Notes: generated from the sequence alone by a model not told the origin. Numbered from the stretch's first letter, positions 8,080 through 16,341 are shown. The stretch is DNA of 64,000 nt from JAEZHK01 sp040768845 (GCA_040768845.1 JAXGME010000006.1:62001-126000), one strand, 5' to 3'. Program-made: numbers and translations.

Positions 8080-9165
8080 ATGCAAACGGAAAGCGCAGCC
8101 GCAGGGCGCGGCCTTTTTCGCAGAAAACCGGCCTGGTGGATCGCGGCCGCCATGCTCCTCGCCGGGCTGATCCTGTCCACGCTGGCCGCCGTGACATTCG
8201 GCTCCGTCAAGCTGCATGTGGGCGAGGTGTACGGCGTAATCTTCCACCGGCTCTTCGGGCTGGGCGACGCCGCGCTCTACGGCGAAGGCCGGCTGCACGA
8301 CATCGTGTGGCTCATCCGCCTGCCCAGGATCGTGCTGGCGATGGCAGTGGGCATTGGGCTGGCGATCTCCGGGTGCGTCATGCAGGCCATCGTTCGAAAT
8401 CCCTTGGCCGACCCCTACATCCTGGGCGTGTCCTCCGGCGCGTCGTTGGGCGCGACAGCGGCGGTGATGCTGGGCGTTGCAACTCACCTGGGCACGAACG
8501 CCATCGGCCTGTGCGCCTTTGCGGGCGCGTTCGGCGCGTCGCTGCTGGTGCAGTTGATCTCCGGCATCGGCGGGCGATCCAATTCCATCCGGCTGCTGCT
8601 GGGCGGCATGGCGCTGGGCGCCGTGTGCTCGGCGCTCTCCAACTTCATTGTCTACCTCTACGGCGACCGGAACGGCATGCAGACCATCACCTTCTGGCTG
8701 ATGGGCAGCCTCGCTGGCGCCAAGTGGGAGAACATCGCGGTCATCCTGCCGGTGAACCTAGCGGCCACGCTGTTTTTCATCGCCCAGAGCCGCATCCTGA
8801 ACCTGATGCTGCTGGGGGATGAGGCGGCGCTCACACTGGGGTGCGACCTCGCCCGCTCCCGCAACGGGTATCTGGTGATTTGCGCCTTGATGGTGGGCAT
8901 GTCAGTGTACTGCGCGGGCATGATCGGCTTCGTGGGCCTGATCGTGCCCCACGTCGTCCGGATGCTGTTCGGCACAGACCACAAAAGGCTCTTGCCGCTG
9001 TCCGCGTTGGCGGGCGCGATCTTTCTGATCTGGGCGGACGTGGCCTGCCGCCTGGTGATCCCCAGGAGCGAGGTGCCCATCGGCATCCTGATCTCCGCCA
9101 TAGGCGCGCCCTGCTTCATCTACCTGCTGCTCCGGAAATCCTACGGCTTCGGGGAGGGCAGGTAA
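8080..9165 (+). CDS. FecCD/BtuC-type ABC importer permease
   Basis: A 361-residue permease of the FecCD family, with about nine or ten membrane helices. Family motifs are clear: RLPRIVLAMAVGIGLAISGCVMQAIVRNPLADPYILGVSSGA near residues 80-120 and GFVGLIVPHVVRM near 285. The ATG at 8080 follows a GGAGA site; an in-frame TTG six bases upstream is less likely. It stops directly before the ATG of the ATPase gene. It forms the channel of the FecB/BtuF-type importer. Confidence 0.92.
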   Translation: MQTESAAAGRGLFRRKPAWWIAAAMLLAGLILSTLAAVTFGSVKLHVGEVYGVIFHRLFGLGDAALYGEGRLHDIVWLIRLPRIVLAMAVGIGLAISGCVMQAIVRNPLADPYILGVSSGASLGATAAVMLGVATHLGTNAIGLCAFAGAFGASLLVQLISGIGGRSNSIRLLLGGMALGAVCSALSNFIVYLYGDRNGMQTITFWLMGSLAGAKWENIAVILPVNLAATLFFIAQSRILNLMLLGDEAALTLGCDLARSRNGYLVICALMVGMSVYCAGMIGFVGLIVPHVVRMLFGTDHKRLLPLSALAGAIFLIWADVACRLVIPRSEVPIGILISAIGAPCFIYLLLRKSYGFGEGR

Positions 9166-9948
9166 ATGAACGTCGAAACCAGGGGCATCGCCATCTCGCT
9201 AGGGCATTGCCCGATCCTCAAGGGCATCGACCTCATCGTGCGGTCCGGAGAATTCGTGGGCATCATTGGCCCCAACGGCAGCGGCAAAAGCACGCTGCTC
9301 AAGTGCGTCTACCGGGTGCTGAAGCCGGAGCATGGCGCAGTCTTCCTGGGTGGCGAACCGCTCTCCGAGATGAGCATCCGCGAGAGCGCGAAGAAACTGG
9401 CCGTCGTGGCGCAGCAGAACCATTTCAGCTTCGAGTTCACCGTGCGGGATATCGTGCTGATGGGCCGGTCGCCTCACAAGCGAACCATGGAGCGCGATAC
9501 CAAGGCGGATTACGACATCGCGGACGCAGCGCTCATGCGTGTGGGCATGCAGGACTTTGCCGGGCGGGATTTCTCTACGCTGTCCGGCGGCGAACAGCAG
9601 CGCATCATTCTGGCGCGGGCACTGGCGCAGCAGCCCAGGGTCCTCGTCCTGGACGAGCCCACCAACCACCTGGACATCAAGTACCAGCTTCAGCTGCTGG
9701 ACGTGGTGAAGCGGCTGGACGTCACCGTCGTCGCGGCGTTCCACGATCTGAACATTGCCGCGATGTACTGCGACCGCCTTTACGCCCTCGACCGCGGCGC
9801 CGTCGTCGCCCAGGGCCGCCCGGAGAAAGTGCTGACGCCCGGCCTGATCCGGAGCCTCTACGGCGTGAAGGCAGCGGTGTTCCGGGACGAGTTCTCCAAT
9901 CTCCACATCGCATACCGCCCTTCGGGCGGAGAAAGGGCAATGCCATGA
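9166..9948 (+). CDS. FecE/BtuD-type ABC importer ATPase
   Basis: A 260-residue ATPase with Walker A GPNGSGKST, signature LSGGEQQR, Walker B VLVLDEPTNHLD and switch His in AAFHDLN. It is typical of iron-chelate/cobalamin importers (FecE, BtuD, FhuC). It starts on the base after the permease stop codon and overlaps the following CGGC-protein gene by four bases (ATGA), so all four proteins are probably made together. Confidence 0.92.
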   Translation: MNVETRGIAISLGHCPILKGIDLIVRSGEFVGIIGPNGSGKSTLLKCVYRVLKPEHGAVFLGGEPLSEMSIRESAKKLAVVAQQNHFSFEFTVRDIVLMGRSPHKRTMERDTKADYDIADAALMRVGMQDFAGRDFSTLSGGEQQRIILARALAQQPRVLVLDEPTNHLDIKYQLQLLDVVKRLDVTVVAAFHDLNIAAMYCDRLYALDRGAVVAQGRPEKVLTPGLIRSLYGVKAAVFRDEFSNLHIAYRPSGGERAMP

Positions 9949-10271
9949 AGATCGCGATCCTGCACTGCCGGAAGTCCATGGACGTGTGCACCGGCGCCGC
10001 CTGCTTCAAGGCCTACAACCATGACCTGGCGAGCTTCGCCCAGTACGCGGGAAACCGGCCGGAGCTGGCCGCGTTTTTCGACTGCGGCGGCTGCGGCGTC
10101 GACCGCACCCAAAATGCGGGCATGCAAGAGAAGATGGAGCGGCTGAAATCGGAAGGCGTCGAAAAGGTGCACGTCGGCGCCTGCGTCGGGCACAAATGCC
10201 GGGAGCGGGAGGAGATCCTTGCGCTGCTGGACCAATACGGTCTTCCGTATGAATTTGGGACCCACCGTTGA
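9945..10271 (+). CDS. CGGC-domain small cysteine-rich protein
   Basis: A 108-residue cytoplasmic protein with the family hallmark DCGGCG near residue 47, plus further cysteines (HCRK, CTGAACF, GACVGHKC). The CGGC family is thought to bind metal. Its function is not established. Translational overlap with the ATPase gene ties it to the metal-chelate importer, so a role in handling cobalt or another metal after uptake is plausible. This is inference from context and cysteine content. Confidence 0.75.
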   Translation: MKIAILHCRKSMDVCTGAACFKAYNHDLASFAQYAGNRPELAAFFDCGGCGVDRTQNAGMQEKMERLKSEGVEKVHVGACVGHKCREREEILALLDQYGLPYEFGTHR

Positions 10272-10300
10272 ACCGTTCGCGGCGAAGCATGATTGAGGAG

Positions 10301-10336
10301 GGGATGCAAAGTATCGCGGTCTTTGCGCCCAATTTT
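10301..10336 (+). terminator. Possible intrinsic terminator after the uptake operon
   Basis: GGGATGCAAAG (10301-10311) can pair imperfectly with CTTTGCGCCC (10321-10330), followed by AATTTT. The stem is interrupted and the T-run is short, so this is a weak call. The rest of 10337-10456 shows no gene. Confidence 0.35.
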
Positions 10337-10456
10337 CCCCATACGTCTGATCCCAGATCAGGGATGCCGAAGCCCTGCCTCCCTCGAAATCCGTCTCAAG
10401 CCACCAAAACAGCCCGAAGACCTCCGATCGAACCTACCAAAACCCCATTTTCACCA

Positions 10457-10485
10457 TTGACCTCGCCCCGGATCCCTGCTATAAT
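10457..10485 (+). promoter_or_regulatory. Sigma-70-type promoter of the broken tRNA-Ser gene
   Basis: TTGACC (10457-10462), a 17-base spacer and TATAAT (10480-10485) lie 23 bases before the first base of the tRNA. Spacing and position are ideal for a stable-RNA promoter. Confidence 0.8.
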
Positions 10486-10508
10486 AGCTTATGCTTGTTT
10501 TTTATCTT

Positions 10509-10547
10509 GGAGAGATGGCCGAGTGGTTGAAGGCGCTGGTCTTGAAA
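10509..10547 (+). pseudogene. 5' half of tRNA-Ser(UGA), cut after the anticodon loop
   Basis: The first 39 bases are a normal tRNA-Ser: acceptor strand GGAGAGA, then a D arm, the 5' anticodon-stem strand CTGGT and the loop CTTGAAA with anticodon TGA. The next bases should be ACCAG to close the anticodon stem but are GTCGT, and no variable arm, T arm or CCA end follows. The break point just 3' of the anticodon loop is a known class of integrase crossover in tRNA genes, so this may be a damaged attachment site. The 3' half was not seen elsewhere in the window. Confidence 0.8.
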
Positions 10548-10575
10548 GTCGTAGATGAGCCTACAAAACCTTATA

Positions 10576-11552
10576 AACACCACACTCTGACTCGACGCTT
10601 GTTTGTCGATTCGCATCGCGTCCCGGCACTCCCTCTGCGCCGCAGGCATGTCGATCAAACAACCGATCTTCTGAGACACGGCGGCCCTGGACATGAATCC
10701 GCATTCGGTTTCGATGCGTTCCATTGCGGTATTAAGAATCCTGCGGACCTCACCCGGATCGCAATCCCAGGGGAGCGGGCAGTTGAACAAGTCGCTGGTC
10801 ACCGCGAGTACGGCGGGGAAACTCGCATCGCGGAGTACATCATGCACAATTGACGCAACCGCTTCCTTTAACTCTTGGATTTCTGACTCGCTCTTGCCGC
10901 GCACACTTTTTTCAAACCGAACCAGATCCAGAACCGCCAGCGTCAGCGGCATGCGCGGCCAGTTCAGCCCGTTTGCGCGGGCAGATGCTTCTTCTTCGGA
11001 AGCCACGTTCTTCAGCATCAGATCCAGAAACAGGTTGTTGTTCAGCAGCTGCCACTCGTCTTCCATTGATTTCAGCTTGGAAAACTCCAGGGCAATGCTC
11101 GTCGCCGCGTGATTAAGCGCGATATTCTTATATTCATCGTCCTGTCGCGCGTCGGCCGCGGACAGCACGTACCCTCTCAGGCGTTTGCGCACGATCACCT
11201 CCTTGCAGGTGATAAAATAATCGCCCGCTCGGTAGCGATCTTCGCCATCGTTCCTCCAGCCCTCGCGCAAGAGCTTACACCGGCCATGCGCATCGGTGTG
11301 CAGCCACTCCTCCGGAAGCGCGCCGGCCGACATGGCCAGCACATAAAACGAGGCGTCGGTGACCAGCACGCACTTTTCCAGGAGCGCGCCCAGTACATCG
11401 GCGATCTGCTGAAAGCCGCCGCCATTGATTTCCAGATCAATGAACTTCTTATTCATCTCCTCCGAAAAGCGAAGCCGCTTGTTCTGATTATCCACAATCG
11501 CCTTCATCACCGGGTTCGTTAGCGCCGTAAAGGGAACATCCGTATAAACGCC
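10576..11552 (-). pseudogene. Fragment of a PucR/CdaR-like transcriptional regulator
   Basis: An open frame of about 325 codons resembles the middle of a PucR-family regulator, with the segment KAIVDNQNKRLRFSEEMNKKFIDLEINGGGFQQIADVLGALLEK followed by a sensor-like region. The first credible residues are GVYTDVPFTALTNPVMK, where a stop codon precedes and the N-terminal PucR domain is missing. At the other end the similarity stops after SSQSVVF, before the C-terminal helix-turn-helix, and the frame runs antisense through the tRNA-Ser fragment. It is therefore truncated at both ends and cannot bind DNA as a normal PucR protein. It is probably a piece trapped between recombination events. Confidence 0.6.
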
Positions 11553-11575
11553 TTATGGACAATGACCCAACGGCT

Positions 11576-11611
11576 AAAAAAAACGGTGTGAACCTTTTTA
11601 AAGTTCACACC
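11576..11611 (-). terminator. Intrinsic terminator of the serine recombinase gene
   Basis: On the minus strand a perfect 9-bp stem (GGTGTGAAC / GTTCACACC) is followed by eight T residues. It begins two bases after the recombinase stop codon. Confidence 0.85.
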
Positions 11612-11612
11612 T

Positions 11613-12714
11613 TCATGTTGCGGTTATCGTTTTCTCTTTTGTTGTCGTTTTTACCACTTTGTCCTCTTGCGGCACAGCGCCGATGTAGTTGTACACAATC
11701 CGGATGTTCTGCCGCTTTTCGTCTTTCCAGTGACTGAACCTACGGGGCTTCACAACCACCGTCTCACCCACCTCAATCCGTTCAATGAATTCGCTTACAA
11801 CGTCAGCGGTCAGGGCTTCGATTTCCGTATATGTTCTGACAAGCCGCATAAATCGCTCAACGTTTTGTGTTTCTTCTTCCGCTCGTTCGAGCATGGGCCG
11901 AAGCTCGTCCAATCTTGCATTCAGTTCTGCTTGCTCTCGTTCGTATTTTTCGAGCATCTTGGCGAATCGCTCAGCACTGAGTTCGCCGCCAACCTTATCC
12001 TCGTAAATCTGGGCGATGATGTCGTCGAGTTGCCGAATGCGGGTTTCGGCTTTGGCGCATTCTGCCTTCGCTTTGCGCACACTTTTTTCAGTCTCCTTCC
12101 GAGATTGCCTGCTGACCAATTCGACAAAGTGGGCTTCGCTATCCTTTGCCAGGGCGAACACACGCTGGATGTCGGAGAGCACAAGGCGCTCGGCGACCTC
12201 TTTGCGGATTGAATGCGGTGTGCAGTTGCCAAAGCCGTCCGAATTTGATCGGCTCTGTCTGCAAATGTAGTAAACGTACTGCGCCTTCCCACCGCTTGCC
12301 CGACGCTTGATATGAAGTTTGCTGCCGCAGTCTTCGCAATAAAGCCTGCCATTCAAAACGCCCATATCGCCGAGCTTTGTCTGCCGCCTGCGCCCGTCTC
12401 GGATGCGCTGAACGACATCAAACGTTTCTTGCTCGATAATGGCTGGGTGAGCGCCCTCAAATATCATCCAATCCTCAACAGGGCGGTATATGTGCGTCTT
12501 ATCCTTGTAGGACTTCACCGTAACCTTGCTCAGGGTTGCAATTCCAAGATACTCCCTGTTTGCCAATATGTCGGCTATGTTGGAAGCGCTCCAGTGATTA
12601 TTCGGAAATTTGTAATTCGGCAGCGCCTTCCCCTCGCGTTTGAGGCGGTGAATGCTCGGACGGTCAAGTCCCCGCTCTCTTAACGCAAGCGCTATAGCTT
12701 TGGTTCCCATTCCT
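11613..12714 (-). pseudogene. Large serine recombinase, C-terminal part (interrupted by IS110)
   Basis: About 367 codons encode the recombinase domain (GMGTKAIALALRERGL onward), a zinc ribbon (CEDCGSKLHIKRR with a later CRQ and NC), a long coiled coil (about residues 200-300 of the fragment) and a DUF4368-like tail. The N-terminal catalytic domain with the nucleophilic serine is absent. The frame continues upstream into the IS110 end and is not protein of this gene. A matching upstream scrap (EVVREIFQMCI) lies on the far side of the IS110 at 15880-15920, so an IS110-family element split the gene. It was probably the integrase of the element that delivered this island. Confidence 0.8.
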
Positions 12715-12731
12715 CGTATTATATAAGAGTA

Positions 12732-12945
12732 GTGTTTAGCCTCTCTCCGGAGGTGTGCTACAATGCTTGGGATGCTGTGGATCGGTGATTCGTTCCTACC
12801 ACTGGATGGTTTAACGGAGGCTCCAACCACAGCCCCTTTGCCAGTTTGTTAATCAGTTAGATACCGCCAGACGGTTTATGTGGAACGAGGTTACAAGCGC
12901 AAAGAGCCCTGTGGTCCTAAGCAGCATCAGAATAAACCGTGGAGG
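12732..12945 (+). ncRNA. Candidate bridge RNA in the left end of the IS110 element
   Basis: IS110-family transposases use a structured bridge RNA from the non-coding end to choose donor and target. This left end is gene-free and rich in local pairing: GCTGTGG with CCACAGC around a large internal loop, ACCG/CGGT, and GGTTTAT with ATAAACC enclosing a second loop. Two large loops would suit target- and donor-binding functions. I could not match the guide segments to the target with certainty. The structured right end at 15687-15812 is an alternative location, as in the IS1111 subgroup. Confidence 0.35.
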
Positions 12946-12952
12946 GATCGCC

Positions 12953-13198
12953 ATGATCTGCGTTGGAATCGACATCGCCAAGGATAAACACGACTGCTAC
13001 ATCATTTCCGCTGAGGGTGAAGTGCTCGCCGAGGTGTTCACCGTGGCCAATAACATGGACGGGTTCGACCTGCTCTTCCAAAGGATCAAATCTGTAGCAC
13101 GCGATTTGAGCAAAGTAAAAGTAGGGCTCGAAGCCACCGGTCACTACAGCTACAACATACTGGGGTTTCTGCTTGACAAAGGTCTGACCACCTATGTC
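12953..13198 (+). pseudogene. IS110-family transposase, N-terminal part (82 codons)
   Basis: The start ATG follows GTGGAGGGA. The protein begins with the RuvC-like DEDD domain (CVGIDIAKDKHDC with the first catalytic Asp, then GLEATGHY with the Glu). It is cut after codon 82 by IS256 copy 2 and resumes exactly in frame at 14698. The reconstructed protein would be 391 residues with no frameshift, so the insertion is the only lesion. Precise excision of the IS256 plus one target copy would restore it. Confidence 0.9.
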
Positions 13199-14689
13199 GA
13201 GGCTGTATAGCGAACCGTGTAAATGGCAATAATCTCCAAATAAAGAAGGAGATGTTGACATGAGCGAGCGAGAGAAGGAACTGGTGGGATTACTGGCGGA
13301 AGAGTGCAAAGACATGAGGGATGTGCAGGCACTGCTGAAGTCGCTGTTTCAGGGAACGATCCAGGCGATGCTGGAAGGGGAGATGGACGAGCACCTGGGG
13401 TACGAAAAGCACAGCAACCAGGGCGATCGAAGTGGAAACAGCCGAAACGGGTACGGGAAAAAGACGGTGAAATCGGAATACGGGGAACTGGAGATCAGCG
13501 TACCGCGGGATCGGAACGGGAGCTTTGAACCGCAGGTAATCGAGAAGCGGCAAACAAAGACGGAGGATCTGGAGAGCCGCGTGATCGGGATGTACGCGAA
13601 GGGGATGAGCAATCGGGACATCGAAGATCATCTGCGGGACATCTATGGAGTGGAGGCATCCGCGAGTCTGATCAGCCGGATCACGGACAAGGTCATGCCA
13701 CAGGTAGCGGAATGGCAGGCCAGAGGGCTGGACGCGGTGTACCCGATCGTGTTCCTGGATGGGATCGTGTTCAAGGTAAGGAAGGATGGGCGGGTGATCA
13801 ACAAATGTGTATACTCAGTGCTGGGGATCAACCTGGAGGGGAAGAAAGAGATCCTGGGGATCTGGATGTCGGAAAACGAGAGTGCGAGTTTCTGGACGAC
13901 GGTATGCAATGAGCTGAAAAACCGCGGGGTAAAGGACATTCTGATTGCCTGCCGGGACAATCTGAGCGGGTTTTCGGAGGCGATCTCGACGGTGTTTCCC
14001 CGGACGGAACAGCAGCTGTGCGTGATTCACCAGATCAGAAACTCTACAAAGTTTGTGCCATACAAAGACCTCAAAGCCGTGATGGCGGACTTAAAGAAGG
14101 TATATGGCGCGCCGACGCTGGAGGACGCGGAATACCAGCTTGAGCATTTTCGGGAGGTTTGGGGAACGAAATACCCGCAAATCCTCAAGTCCTGGGACGC
14201 GAACTGGGCGGAGCTGTCTACGTACTTCAAATACCCCCAGGAGGTCCGCAGGCTGATCTACACGACCAACGCAGTGGAGGGATTCCACCGGATGCTTCGC
14301 AAGTTCACCAAGACCAAGTCCGTCTATCCGACCGACGATTCGATCCGCAAATCGATCTATCTGTCGATCCAAGAGATTACCAAAAAATGGACGATGCCGG
14401 TGCGCGATTGGGGTGTTATAATGGGACAGCTGATGATGTTCTTCCCCGACCGTCTGGACATCCGCCAGATTGGGTAATGCGGGGCGCTGCCCCGCCGCCC
14501 CGGAGTTTTCCGCTTTGGTTTTCCGGGGCGGCAAGAAGGCGACGAGTTCCCCCTCGCCGCCCCGCCAAACCTCGTGCGACGCTCGGGTCGTTCTCCAACG
14601 TGGCCCTATCCTGCGCACGAGTAAAAGCGGTTTTAGTATGATCTTGGCCCCATGAGATTATCCATTTACACACTCGCGGGGACACTCCC
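13199..14689 (+). mobile_element. IS256-family insertion sequence, copy 2 (1,491 bp)
   Basis: This copy has the same length and ends as the one at 286-1776, in the opposite orientation. It is flanked by the 8-bp target duplication CCTATGTC (13191-13198 and 14690-14697) and lies inside the IS110 transposase gene. The terminal repeats share GTGTAAATGG. Two identical inverted copies about 11.4 kb apart could recombine and flip the intervening DNA. Confidence 0.94.
13260..14477 (+). CDS. IS256-family (mutator-type) DDE transposase, copy 2
   Basis: A 405-residue transposase identical in translation to that of copy 1. The DDE residues are in VFLDGIVFKV, ACRDNLSGF and TTNAVEGFHRM. The ATG follows GAAGGAGATGTTGAC at good spacing, about 60 bases inside the element end. 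Both copies look fully functional. A GC-rich inverted-repeat region between the stop and the element end (about 14480-14560) may serve as a terminator. Confidence 0.95.
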   Translation: MSEREKELVGLLAEECKDMRDVQALLKSLFQGTIQAMLEGEMDEHLGYEKHSNQGDRSGNSRNGYGKKTVKSEYGELEISVPRDRNGSFEPQVIEKRQTKTEDLESRVIGMYAKGMSNRDIEDHLRDIYGVEASASLISRITDKVMPQVAEWQARGLDAVYPIVFLDGIVFKVRKDGRVINKCVYSVLGINLEGKKEILGIWMSENESASFWTTVCNELKNRGVKDILIACRDNLSGFSEAISTVFPRTEQQLCVIHQIRNSTKFVPYKDLKAVMADLKKVYGAPTLEDAEYQLEHFREVWGTKYPQILKSWDANWAELSTYFKYPQEVRRLIYTTNAVEGFHRMLRKFTKTKSVYPTDDSIRKSIYLSIQEITKKWTMPVRDWGVIMGQLMMFFPDRLDIRQIG

Positions 14690-14697
14690 CCTATGTC

Positions 14698-15627
14698 ATC
14701 AACCCGCTCCACACGAACCTTTTCAGGAAGAGCCTCAGCCTTCGCAAAACCAAGACCGACCGCGTGGATGCCCGTACCATTGCCGCCATGATGATGTCCG
14801 GTGTAGTCCGCAAGCCCTACACGCGTACATCATACCACAGCGAAGAACTGAAGTCACTCACAAGGTACAGGTTTAACAAGGTTGCGGAGCGCGCCAGGCT
14901 GAAGCAGTCCGTTTCCCGTCTTGTCACCATCCTTTTTCCCGAGCTTGAGAAGCTCGTACCCACGCTACATATGGCTTCCGTTTACGCGCTGCTGTCCGAA
15001 TATCCGGGCGCAAAGCAGATCGCCCCCTTACATCTGACACGCCTGACGAACCTGCTGGAAAGCAAGTCCAGAGGACACTACGCAAAGGCAAAGGCGACGG
15101 AACTTCGCGACGCCGCCCGTCGATCCATCGGCTCCGTCATGCCCGCCAAGTCGATGGAGCTTCGGCATACGATTCGCCTGATCCACGAACTGACCGCTGA
15201 GATCGACGAGGTGGAAGCAGAGATCAAGCAAATCCTGGATGAACTGGCTCCGCCTATCCTGACGATCAAGGGAATCAGCTACCGCATGGGCGCGATGATC
15301 CTTGCAGAAATCGGCGACTTCTCCCGGTTCGATTCGCCGGATAAGATCCTTGCTTACGCTGGGCTTTCTCCTTCCACGTACCAATCCGGTCAGCTGAACA
15401 ATGCTTACGCGCACATGGAGAAACGTGGTTCGCGTTATCTTCGGTACGCGCTGTTCAATGCCGCAAAGTACGTTTGTCAATGGGATCCGACATTCGCTGC
15501 GTACCTCGCGAAGAAACGTGCCGAAGGGAAACATTACAACGTCGCCGTTTCCCACGCCGCCAAGAAGCTCGTCCGCGTGATCTTCGCCATCCAGAACTCC
15601 GGTGAGGCATATCGGCCTGCGGCGTAA
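14698..15627 (+). pseudogene. IS110-family transposase, C-terminal part (309 codons)
   Basis: This is the in-frame continuation of the fragment at 12953-13198, beginning INPLHTNLFRKSLSLRKTKTDRVDARTIA, which holds the remaining Asp of the DEDD domain (KTDRVDA). A coiled-coil linker and the C-terminal Tnp_20 domain follow (ILTIKGISYRMGAMILAEIG, then FAGLSP-like YAGLSPSTYQSG). The Tnp_20 domain supplies the catalytic serine in this family. On its own it lacks the RuvC-like N-terminus. Confidence 0.9.
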
Positions 15628-15686
15628 CCTCGCTATTCTCTTCGGAACCTGAGCCGCCTCGGGTTCCACGGAGCCGGCGAAGCGTA

Positions 15687-15812
15687 CCCTTGACAAACCG
15701 AAGCGTTCAAATGCTACCATTGTTTGTGCGAGGGCGTGCTGCGCTTGCTTTGCTATTCCCTCCATCCCCCTCGCCGTGGATATCTGAGCATTTGAACGCT
15801 GTTTGTCAAGGG
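15687..15812. repeat. Long inverted repeat in the right end of the IS110 element
   Basis: CCCTTGACAAAC plus AGCGTTCAAATGCT (15687-15715) is matched by AGCATTTGAACGCT plus GTTTGTCAAGGG (15787-15812). The arms are perfect apart from three unpaired bases. The 71-base interior contains a smaller pair, GCGAGGG / CCCTCGC. The whole could fold as one long hairpin RNA. It may be part of the transposon's RNA guide or a recombination structure, or an unrelated small repeat. Confidence 0.7.
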
Positions 15813-15879
15813 CGGCGGGGTTAGGTAGAAAAGTTCACTAAATCACCTCTTATGGGCTTGACTTTTAATAGTTAGTCTC

Positions 15880-15920
15880 CGATGCACATCTGAAAAATTT
15901 CGCGCACGACCTCGGCAGTG
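15880..15920 (-). pseudogene. Scrap of the large serine recombinase (linker region)
   Basis: On the minus strand this short stretch reads TAEVVREIFQMCIGG, the linker helix between the catalytic and recombinase domains of large serine recombinases. It joins in frame to the C-terminal part at 12714 once the IS110 is removed. It is cut on the other side by the end of the IS21 element at 15921, and no catalytic domain was found beyond that. Confidence 0.6.
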
Positions 15921-16170
15921 TGTTTGTCAAGCAAAAAAGTGAACAAAAGGGCTCCAAAAAGGTGAGCACCATCAGCACCACGTTGAGGGATGTGAGCGAG
16001 ACGGCGGGAGCCCCAATGCACACAATTAAGTGCACGAACAGAGCGAGCCCTTTTGCAAGTGTCCGGAGCCCCAACGCTCACATTTTGGAGCCCCAAGTTC
16101 CAGAGACAAACCTGCCGTGCTCAATGGGTGGGTGCCTGGCGGGATGTCGTAATGGGGAAGGACGAGCGCA

Positions 16171-16328
16171 GGAAATTTTCGCGGGGTTTACATGGAGTGG
16201 GCGGGGTGGTAGCCTGACTGGGCGCCAGTCCAGTGCCCGCCGATCCGGATGGCGGGTGCGGGGATGGCGGCAAGGCTGGCTGCCGCGCCGCCAGAGGCTC
16301 CATGTCAACCCCTTGAGCGAAAAATTCC
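16171..16328. repeat. Imperfect inverted repeat inside the IS21 left end
   Basis: GGAAATTTTCGC with GGGGTTTACATGGAG (16171-16197) is mirrored by CTCCATGTCAACCCC with GCGAAAAATTCC (16298-16328), about 100 bases apart. It could be a nested miniature element or a structured end of the IS21. It lies immediately downstream of istB. Confidence 0.6.
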
Positions 16329-16341
16329 GGGGAGTCGCGAA

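Larger units (their letters stand above)
12716..15879 (+). mobile_element. IS110-family element, itself split by IS256 copy 2
   Basis: The element interrupts the serine recombinase gene. Joining the bases on either side restores the recombinase frame if one copy of CTC is kept (12713-12715 on the left, 15877-15879 on the right). A CT core is typical of IS110 insertion, which leaves no true target duplication or terminal inverted repeats. Without the nested IS256 and its 8-bp duplication the element is about 1.66 kb. It has about 237 bases of non-coding left end and about 250 bases of non-coding right end around one transposase gene. Confidence 0.72.

Noticed and set aside
12728..12745. CCTCTCTCCGG as the missing tRNA-Ser 3' acceptor end
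   Set aside because: It contains TCTCTCC but is followed by GGAGG rather than NCCA, and no T arm precedes it. It belongs to the IS110 left-end hairpin.
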